The notes beneath the pieces are model-generated. The model saw only the letters and a program-made list of their open reading frames with translations, had not been told where the DNA came from and did not search any database. From contig CALCHM010000001.1 in assembly GCA_937901345.1 (NCBI GenBank), positions 1 through 61,179 on the forward strand: a stretch of DNA of 61,179 nt. Reading direction: 5' to 3'. Position numbers and translations under genes: made by a program. This document shows positions 55,409 to 61,179 of the stretch, one piece after another; the first letter of the stretch is position 1; every line of letters begins with the position of its first letter. This DNA comes from an uncultured Prevotella sp. Its GTDB lineage: Bacteria > Bacteroidota > Bacteroidia > Bacteroidales > Bacteroidaceae.

Positions 55409-56956
55409 TCACCTGTTCTTCGCTCTCAGCGTCACCAGTGGCACGAGCATTTCTTCGAGTGATACACCGCCGTGTTGGAAGGTGTTTTTATAGTATTGCA
55501 CGTAGTGGTTAAAGTTATTGGGATAAGCAAAGAAGCGACTTCCTGTGGCGAAGATGTAGGTGGTGGAAAGATTGGGGGCGGGTAGTCCGAGGCGCTTGGG
55601 ATCTTTCACTTCATAGACTTCCTTGGGATTGTAGCTGAGGTTTTTGCCTAATTTGTAACGTAGGTTGGTGTTTACGTTTTTGTCTCCTACAACGCGAATG
55701 GCTTCGTCCGTGCGGATTGAACCATGGTCGGTGGTGATGATGATATCGTAATCCAGTGAGGCCAGCCACTTAAAGAGTTCTTTCATGCTGGAATGTTGGA
55801 ACCATGAGCGCGTGATACTGCGATAGGCTGCTTCGGATGAAGCGAGTTCGCGCACCATTCTGGATTCGGTTCGGGCATGGCTGAGAATGTCAATAAAGTT
55901 TATAACCATGACGGACAAAGGCGCCAACGGCATGGAACGTACTTGTGAAAGAAATTTATCTGCAGCTACGGAGTCGTTGAGTTTGGTGTAGGTGAATAGT
56001 TCCTTACGGCGCAGGCGTTCAAGGTGGGTGCGGATAAGTTCTTCTTCGTTGAGATTTTTTCCTTCGTCTTCTTCTTCATCTACCCAAAGGTGTGGATATC
56101 GCTCGCGAATTTGTAGCGGCATCAAACCCGAGAAAATGGCATTTCGCGCATATTGAGTGGCAGTTGGGAGAATGCTGAAGTAAAGTTCTTCCTCCATGTC
56201 AAAGTCGTCGGCAAGGTCCTGGCTAATGATGCGCCATTGGTCGTAACGCAGATTGTCGAGAACGAGGAGCATGACTTTACGACCGTTACGCAAGCGTGGA
56301 AACACGGCATTGCGGAAGATGTCGGGGGAGATGAGTGGACGCTCTTCAGGGTGGGCAATCCAGTCTTCGTAATGTTTGCGTATGAACTTAGCAAAGGCTG
56401 CGTTAGCCTCTTGTTTCTGCATGCTGAGCATTTCACTCATGGCACCGTCTGTGGGGGCGAGTTCGAGTTCCCAGTGCACTAGTTTGCGATAGAGTTCCTT
56501 CCATTCTTCTGCAGAGAGGTTGTCACTGATTTGCATGCCAATGCGTGAGAATTCCTGTCGGTAGGACGTTTCAGCTGCTTCATTTTCGAGTTCCTTTCGG
56601 TGGATATTCTTCTTCAGCGCGAGCAGAATTTGGTTCGGATTGACGGGTTTGATAAGATAATCTGCAATTTTAGCGCCAATAGCTTGGTTCATGATGTCCT
56701 CGGTCTCGTTTTTGGTGACCATAACGACGGGAACATTGGGCAGAATATCTTTTATACGCGCCAAAGTCTCAAGTCCGCTAAGTCCTGGCATATTTTCATC
56801 GAGCAAAATGAGGTCAAAGGGTTGTTCGCGACAGATGTCGAGCGCATCCGTCCCGTTCGAACAAGTAGTCACTTCGTAATCCTTGTTCTTGAGAAATATG
56901 ATGTGGGCTTTGAGAAGGTCAATTTCGTCATCCACCCAAAGGAGTCGACCGAGCAT
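55409..56956 (-). CDS. porX: PorX-type regulator with PglZ domain (T9SS control)
   Basis: PorX with sensor PorY controls type IX secretion genes. Start at 56956 (MLGRLLWVDDEIDLL) gives a 515-residue protein. A receiver domain occupies about 1-125 with phospho-acceptor Asp53 (FDLILLDENMPG), Asp9-Asp10 and Lys in YLIKPVNP. A coiled linker and a PglZ alkaline-phosphatase-fold domain follow (MLLVLDNLRYDQW, ATQYARNAIFSGLMP, IIITTDHGS near residue 400). A longer frame to 57163 crosses the rsmA stop and lacks start evidence. The sensor PorY is not in the window. Confidence 0.9.
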   Translation of the reverse strand: MLGRLLWVDDEIDLLKAHIIFLKNKDYEVTTCSNGTDALDICREQPFDLILLDENMPGLSGLETLARIKDILPNVPVVMVTKNETEDIMNQAIGAKIADYLIKPVNPNQILLALKKNIHRKELENEAAETSYRQEFSRIGMQISDNLSAEEWKELYRKLVHWELELAPTDGAMSEMLSMQKQEANAAFAKFIRKHYEDWIAHPEERPLISPDIFRNAVFPRLRNGRKVMLLVLDNLRYDQWRIISQDLADDFDMEEELYFSILPTATQYARNAIFSGLMPLQIRERYPHLWVDEEEDEGKNLNEEELIRTHLERLRRKELFTYTKLNDSVAADKFLSQVRSMPLAPLSVMVINFIDILSHARTESRMVRELASSEAAYRSITRSWFQHSSMKELFKWLASLDYDIIITTDHGSIRTDEAIRVVGDKNVNTNLRYKLGKNLSYNPKEVYEVKDPKRLGLPAPNLSTTYIFATGSRFFAYPNNFNHYVQYYKNTFQHGGVSLEEMLVPLVTLRAKNR

Positions 56957-57134
56957 AGTTTCAAAATAAGAAAGGAGAAATCTGAAATGAGAAAGACCGT
57001 GCGGGGAGGAAAGAATAGGGGATATGAAAAATGAGAAAGTGGAAGGGGGGGTGTTTTTAAAAGGGAGGCATGAAAGGAACCATATTTGTGCTACAATCCG
57101 CAGGGCAAATTTCTCCTTTCTACTTATTCCTTTC

Positions 57135-57950
57135 TCATTTTCCAAAGTGTACCGCAACGGCATTGGTTAGGTCAATGAAGTCTTGCACGGAGAGTTGCTC
57201 AGGACGCTTCGTGAGGAGTGGTTGTGCGAGGAATTCGGTGTGATCAATACTTGTTCCGAACTCGTTGTCGAGTTGTGCAAAGAGAGGTTTGATGGAACCG
57301 CGCATCATCTTGCGGCGCTGGTTGAACGTTGTCTTCACCACGCGGCGTAAGAGACGTTCGTCACACCCGCAATCAGCCACCTCGTTGCGCGTCATGCGTA
57401 TTACGGCACTCTGAACCTTTGGAGGCGGATTAAACACTCCAGGAGGCACGGTAAAGAGATAATCCACATCGTACCACAATTGCACCAAGACACTCAAAAT
57501 GCCGTAAGCCTTCGTGCCCGGTTTTGCCGCCAAGCGCTCAGCTACCTCTTTCTGAATCATACCTGTACAACAGGGAATCAAGTGACGGTAATCTAGCATC
57601 TTGAAGAAGATTTGACTACTGATGTTGTAAGGATAATTGCCCGTCAAGACGAAAGAGCGCCCCTCGAACGTATTTTCAAGGTGCATCTTGAGAAAGTCGA
57701 CCTCAATGATATTGGGTTCGAGCGCAGGGAAATTTTCACGCAAATAAGCAACACTCTCGAAGTCGATTTCAGCAACCTTCACCTCGCGCCCCTTGGGAAG
57801 CAAATATTGAGTGAGTACGCCCATGCCGGGACCTACTTCAAGCACGGGGATATCAGGGCAAGCATCAACCGTATCAGCAATGGCACGCGCCACACTCAAG
57901 TCTTTCAGAAAGTGCTGCCCAAGAAATTTTTTAGGACGTACAAGTTTCAT
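57135..57950 (-). CDS. rsmA: 16S rRNA (adenine1518/1519-N6)-dimethyltransferase
   Basis: The 271-residue enzyme dimethylates two adenines near the 3' end of 16S rRNA using SAM. Motifs are FLGQHFLKDLSVARAIAD, VLEVGPGMGVLTQYLL (SAM binding) and TGNYPYNISSQI (catalytic NPPY-like), then VPPGVFNPPPKVQSAVIRM. Length is normal. It is divergent from the flippase-like gene with overlapping promoters at 57966-57995. It is upstream of porX by 178 bp, on the same strand. Confidence 0.97.
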   Translation of the reverse strand: MKLVRPKKFLGQHFLKDLSVARAIADTVDACPDIPVLEVGPGMGVLTQYLLPKGREVKVAEIDFESVAYLRENFPALEPNIIEVDFLKMHLENTFEGRSFVLTGNYPYNISSQIFFKMLDYRHLIPCCTGMIQKEVAERLAAKPGTKAYGILSVLVQLWYDVDYLFTVPPGVFNPPPKVQSAVIRMTRNEVADCGCDERLLRRVVKTTFNQRRKMMRGSIKPLFAQLDNEFGTSIDHTEFLAQPLLTKRPEQLSVQDFIDLTNAVAVHFGK

Positions 57951-57965
57951 GTCATTTGTTTTTTC

Positions 57966-57995
57966 TAATTTTGTAAAATCTTGAATGCAAAATTA
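57966..57995. promoter_or_regulatory. Overlapping divergent promoters of rsmA and the flippase-like gene
   Basis: A plus-strand -7 box TAATTTTG (57966-57973) lies beside a minus-strand TAATTTTG (57988-57995). Both start sites fall in a gap of 62 bp, so binding at one promoter may hinder the other. Clear -33 boxes were not found. Confidence 0.5.
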
Positions 57996-58012
57996 AATAA
58001 TAAACTTGGATT

Positions 58013-59020
58013 TTGACGAAACTACTAAGTAATATATTGAAGACGGCACTGCCATTCGCCTTTGGTGTTGGCATCCTGTGGTGGATGTATCGCGAAACCG
58101 ATTGGGCGGAGTTTTGGCGCGTTATTTCCTGTGAATTACATTGGGGATGGATGTTCGTTTCGCTCCTTTTTGGAATTGTTCCGCAGGTGTTTCGCGCTTT
58201 GCGTTGGCAAATGACGTTGAAACCCATGGGTGAGATGGCGCGTTCGCGCACTTGCATTGATGCCATATTCCTTTCGTATGCCGCAAGTTTGGTCATCCCT
58301 CGTGTTGGTGAAGTTACCCGTTGCGGAACGCTGAAAAAGATGGATGGCGTGAGTTTCTCGAAATCTATCGGTACGGTTGTCACAGAGCGTTTGGTCGATT
58401 CGTTTATTATGTTGCTCATTGCCGGATTGGCGTTTGTGAGTCAGTTGCCCATTTTCCTGAAGTTTGTAGACGAAACGGGTGCTGACTTAAATTCGCTTCT
58501 CCATCGTTTTTCTAGTACGGGATACCTTGTAACCTTTGTTTGCATTATTCTTGCCATCGGCATTTGCGCAAGTCTCTTGTTTCGTTACAAGATGTTTGCA
58601 AAAGGTCGTCAGAAGGTGATGGGCGTATGGGAAGGCATCAGTTCGTTGCGCCACATTGAGCGCCCTTGGCTCTATTGGTTCTACTCCGTTGGAATTTGGG
58701 TGGGTTATTTTCTCCACTTCTATCTCGCCTTCTTCTGCTTTGATTTTACCTCGGGCATCAATCCCTGGGCAGCGCTTTTGATATTTAGCATCGGTTCGTT
58801 TGCCGTATTGGTTCCGACTCCTAATGGCGCAGGTTCGTGGCATTTTGCCGTAAAGACAATGCTCGTGCTCTACGGTGTGGCGGAATCACCTGCCGTAATG
58901 TTTGCACTGGTGGTACACACCATTCAGACAGGTTTAGTCATCTTGCTCGGAGCGTGGGGGTGGGGCGACTTAACTCAAGTGAAGGCGGTGAGTCAAGAAC
59001 AAATTGTTGCAAACAAATAG
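58013..59020 (+). CDS. Flippase-like membrane protein (LPG synthase TM-region / UPF0104)
   Basis: The 335-residue protein starts with TTG at 58013; there is no nearby in-frame ATG before the first membrane helix. It has about seven to eight hydrophobic segments, PRVGEVTRCGTL at about 96-107 and VPTPNGAGSWHFAVKTML near 264-281, which match the LPG-synthetase transmembrane region/AglD-like family. Members move or transfer lipid-linked groups; the substrate here is unknown. Promoter at 57966-57973. Confidence 0.85.
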   Translation: MTKLLSNILKTALPFAFGVGILWWMYRETDWAEFWRVISCELHWGWMFVSLLFGIVPQVFRALRWQMTLKPMGEMARSRTCIDAIFLSYAASLVIPRVGEVTRCGTLKKMDGVSFSKSIGTVVTERLVDSFIMLLIAGLAFVSQLPIFLKFVDETGADLNSLLHRFSSTGYLVTFVCIILAIGICASLLFRYKMFAKGRQKVMGVWEGISSLRHIERPWLYWFYSVGIWVGYFLHFYLAFFCFDFTSGINPWAALLIFSIGSFAVLVPTPNGAGSWHFAVKTMLVLYGVAESPAVMFALVVHTIQTGLVILLGAWGWGDLTQVKAVSQEQIVANK

Positions 59021-59097
59021 AAAGTCCCCCATGTAGGTGTGAAAACGGTTAACCATCCTTTTGAAAAATATTCACTTTTAAATAACGATTCAACATT

Positions 59098-60555
59098 ATG
59101 TCAGAAATCAGAAACCTACAACCCAAGGCTATTTGGGAAAACTTTTATCTCCTTACCCAAGTGCCCCGTCCTAGCGGACACCTTGAAAAGATTCAGAAGT
59201 TCCTTCTTGATTGGGCGAAGGAAAAGGGCGTTGAAGCAAAACTCGACGACGCTGGCAATGTAATTATGTATAAACCAGCAACTCCTGGTATGGAGGATTG
59301 CAAGATTGTAACTCTTCAGGGACACATGGACATGGTGCCTCAGAAGACACCCGAATCTCCCCACAACTTTGAAACTGACCCCATCGAAACATGGATTGAT
59401 GGTGAATGGGTGAAGGCGAAGAACACGACGCTTGGTGCCGACGATGGTATGGCCGTTGCTACAATCATGGCCATCATGGAAGACAACACGTTGAAGCACG
59501 GTCCGCTCGAAGGTTTCATTACTGCTGACGAAGAATCAACAATGGGCGGTGTGAACAACATGACTTGCGACCTTCTTAAGGGCGACATCCTGCTCAACCT
59601 TGACAACGAAACATTTGGCGAATTCATGATTGGTTCGGCAGGTGGCATCAATCTTACTGCATCGTTGGAGTACAAGGAGGACGAAGTTCCCGCTGGAGAT
59701 GCAGCCGTGAAGATTGGTATCCACAACTTGCTCGGCGGACACTCAGGTCTTGAAATCAATGAAGGACGTGGCAATGCTAACAAGATGATGGCACGCCTCG
59801 TGCAGGACGCTATCGCCAACTTTGAAGCACGCCTTGCTACATGGCAGGGTGGTAATATGCGCAATGCCATTCCTCGCGATTGTGATGTTGTACTTACTGT
59901 TCCCGCAGAAAATGTTGATGCGCTCAAGGAAGTTGTTGACGAATGGCGCGAAACATTTAAGGGCGAATATGGTTTTGTAGAAAAAGCCTTAACCGTAGAC
60001 ATCGAAGACGTAGCGCTTCCTGCAACTCTCGTTCCCGAAGAAATTCAAGACAATCTCGTTAACGCTCTTTGCGCTTGCCATAATGGCGTGATGCGCTTTA
60101 TCCCTGAAGTGCCTAGCATCGTGGAAACATCTTCTAACCTCGCAATCGTAGAAATCGGAGGCGGAAAGGTGATGTTTAAAGTGCTTGTTCGCTCATCACG
60201 TGACAGTATGCGTGATTGCTGCACAGAAACATTGGAAAGCGTGTTCGCAATGGCGGGCATGAAGATTGAACTTGATGGCGCTTATCCCGCTTGGCAGCCC
60301 AACCCAGAAAGCGAAATCGTTGCGCTCATGAAGGACGTTTACAAGGAACTCTTTGGTGAAGAAAGTAAGGTGCAGGTGATTCACGCAGGTTTGGAATGCG
60401 GTGTCATCGGTGCGAAGTATCCCAAGATGGATATGGTAAGCTTTGGTCCCACCATGCGCTCTCCTCACACTCCTAACGAACGCTGCTACATCCCAAGTGT
60501 AGAAAAGTATTGGCAGTTTGTGCTTACAACGCTCGAACGCACACCCAAGAAGTAA
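59098..60555 (+). CDS. pepD: Aminoacyl-histidine dipeptidase
   Basis: This M20-family zinc dipeptidase of 485 residues cuts small peptides such as Xaa-His. Metal-ligand motifs are TLQGHMDMVPQ, TTLGADDGMAVA and TADEESTMGGVNN, with GLECGVIGAKYP and the C-terminal HTPNERCYIPSV closing the site. Size is normal for the Bacteroidetes cytosolic dipeptidase. No signal peptide. It lies 77 bp after the flippase-like gene and 65 bp before the GH84 gene. Role: peptide use in the cytoplasm. Confidence 0.95.
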   Translation: MSEIRNLQPKAIWENFYLLTQVPRPSGHLEKIQKFLLDWAKEKGVEAKLDDAGNVIMYKPATPGMEDCKIVTLQGHMDMVPQKTPESPHNFETDPIETWIDGEWVKAKNTTLGADDGMAVATIMAIMEDNTLKHGPLEGFITADEESTMGGVNNMTCDLLKGDILLNLDNETFGEFMIGSAGGINLTASLEYKEDEVPAGDAAVKIGIHNLLGGHSGLEINEGRGNANKMMARLVQDAIANFEARLATWQGGNMRNAIPRDCDVVLTVPAENVDALKEVVDEWRETFKGEYGFVEKALTVDIEDVALPATLVPEEIQDNLVNALCACHNGVMRFIPEVPSIVETSSNLAIVEIGGGKVMFKVLVRSSRDSMRDCCTETLESVFAMAGMKIELDGAYPAWQPNPESEIVALMKDVYKELFGEESKVQVIHAGLECGVIGAKYPKMDMVSFGPTMRSPHTPNERCYIPSVEKYWQFVLTTLERTPKK

Positions 60556-60620
60556 AAGAAATGGTGAGGCGATAAGTCTTTTAAAACTCATTCCAGAAAA
60601 AACTCAAAATCTCAATAGTT

Positions 60621-61179
60621 ATGAACAAAAAACTCATCCTTGCTTCCCTCTTTTGTCTTGGCACTGCTGTAGGTCAAGCGCAGGTAAGCAACATTAATCC
60701 CGTGCCTCAACAGGTTGCGAACATGGCGGACTTCATGATAGATGTACCCGCTGAGTGGACGGTTGTTACCGACAAGACCGTGACCACTTCTTACGCTCTC
60801 GATGCACTTCAAACAGCAACTCCCGCTCTTGCATCCAAGGCTGCTTTCAAGGTAACTCTTGGTTGGGGCGACCAAAAGGTGGTTAAGAAGTTTAAGAAAC
60901 TCGTGCCCGCAAAGGCTGAAGGTTATTACTTGAAGGTAACTGACAAGGAGATTGTCATTGCTGCTAAGGACGAACGCGGTGCATTCTATGGCGTACAATC
61001 ACTCCTCGCAATGATGAAGTATGGCAAGTTGCAGACTTGTGAAATCACAGACTTCCCTGATGTAGCATTCCGTGGTGTTGTAGAAGGTTTCTATGGCACA
61101 CCTTGGAGTCAGGAAGATCGACTCTCGCAGTTCGACTTCTATGCTAAGAATAAAATGAACGTATATATCTACGGTCCGA
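60621..61179 (+). CDS. GH84 beta-N-acetylglucosaminidase, 5' part
   Basis: About 186 codons are in the window and the frame continues past the edge. A signal peptide (MNKKLILASLFCLGTAVGQA) precedes an N-terminal GH84-type domain and the first signature GVVEGFYGTPWSQED near residues 152-167, diagnostic of GH84 (O-GlcNAcase/hyaluronidase). The catalytic Asp pair lies beyond the window. GH84 enzymes release GlcNAc from host glycans and mucins. The next gene cannot be assessed. Confidence 0.93.
   Translation, partial: MNKKLILASLFCLGTAVGQAQVSNINPVPQQVANMADFMIDVPAEWTVVTDKTVTTSYALDALQTATPALASKAAFKVTLGWGDQKVVKKFKKLVPAKAEGYYLKVTDKEIVIAAKDERGAFYGVQSLLAMMKYGKLQTCEITDFPDVAFRGVVEGFYGTPWSQEDRLSQFDFYAKNKMNVYIYGP

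Noticed and set aside
57135..57163. porX start at 57163
   Set aside because: It would overlap rsmA and add a Pro- and Phe-rich tail before the receiver domain; 56956 begins the domain correctly.

Overview
The window reads as chromosomal DNA of a host-associated Bacteroidales bacterium, most likely from the Prevotellaceae. The evidence is promoter -7 boxes of the Bacteroidetes form TAnnTTTG, no Shine-Dalgarno-led starts, a fused SecDF, a PorX-type regulator with a PglZ domain, type IX secretion (T9SS) C-terminal tags, an Omp28-like lipoprotein and a DUF4878 lipoprotein. I cannot name the species from sequence alone.

Layout. 0.2-5 kb: a leftward two-gene surface operon (dockerin/CotH protein, then an InlB-repeat protein), both with cohesin-like modules and T9SS-like tails. 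5.06-5.46 kb: an unusual array of alternating palindromes. 5.6-8.1 kb: priA. 8.2-21.7 kb: a 12-gene leftward exopolysaccharide locus with Wzi, Wza-like, Wzz, Wzy and Wzx proteins, five glycosyltransferase family 2 proteins including one encoded beside the export gene, an acyltransferase, a GH16 hydrolase and a lipocalin-like lipoprotein, apparently read from one promoter at about 21.72 kb. 22.2-31.5 kb: small lipoproteins, secDF, a TPR/OmpA-like lipoprotein, a CoA-transferase and a DUF6261 protein, with a palindromic MITE-like element at 26.7-27.0 kb. 31.7-32.0 kb: a second 42-bp array.

32.7-42.0 kb (rightward): a large lipoprotein, an Omp28-like lipoprotein, a metzincin lipoprotein and a secreted M60 (mucinase-type) peptidase. 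42.4-43.8 kb: an IS4-family element with a frameshifted transposase. 44-46.5 kb: a FISUMP lipoprotein, a 6S-like RNA candidate and tRNA-Leu(TAG). 46.9-55.2 kb (rightward): topoisomerase IV subunit A, then a cell-surface glycan cluster with three glycosyltransferases including an alpha-1,2-fucosyltransferase type, an LPS-kinase-like protein, an unknown protein and a UDP-galactopyranose-mutase-like flavoprotein. 55.4-61.2 kb: porX, rsmA, a flippase-like membrane protein, pepD and the start of a GH84 hexosaminidase that leaves the window.

Taken together the region serves the cell envelope: it makes and exports surface polysaccharide, moves proteins across the membranes (SecDF, PorX-controlled T9SS) and displays enzymes against host glycoproteins (M60, GH84, metzincin). 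The least explained parts are non-coding: two arrays with a period near 42 bp (about four helical turns) in which GC-rich and A/T-flanked dyads alternate every 20-22 bp, and a 284-bp inverted-repeat element made of nested hairpins.
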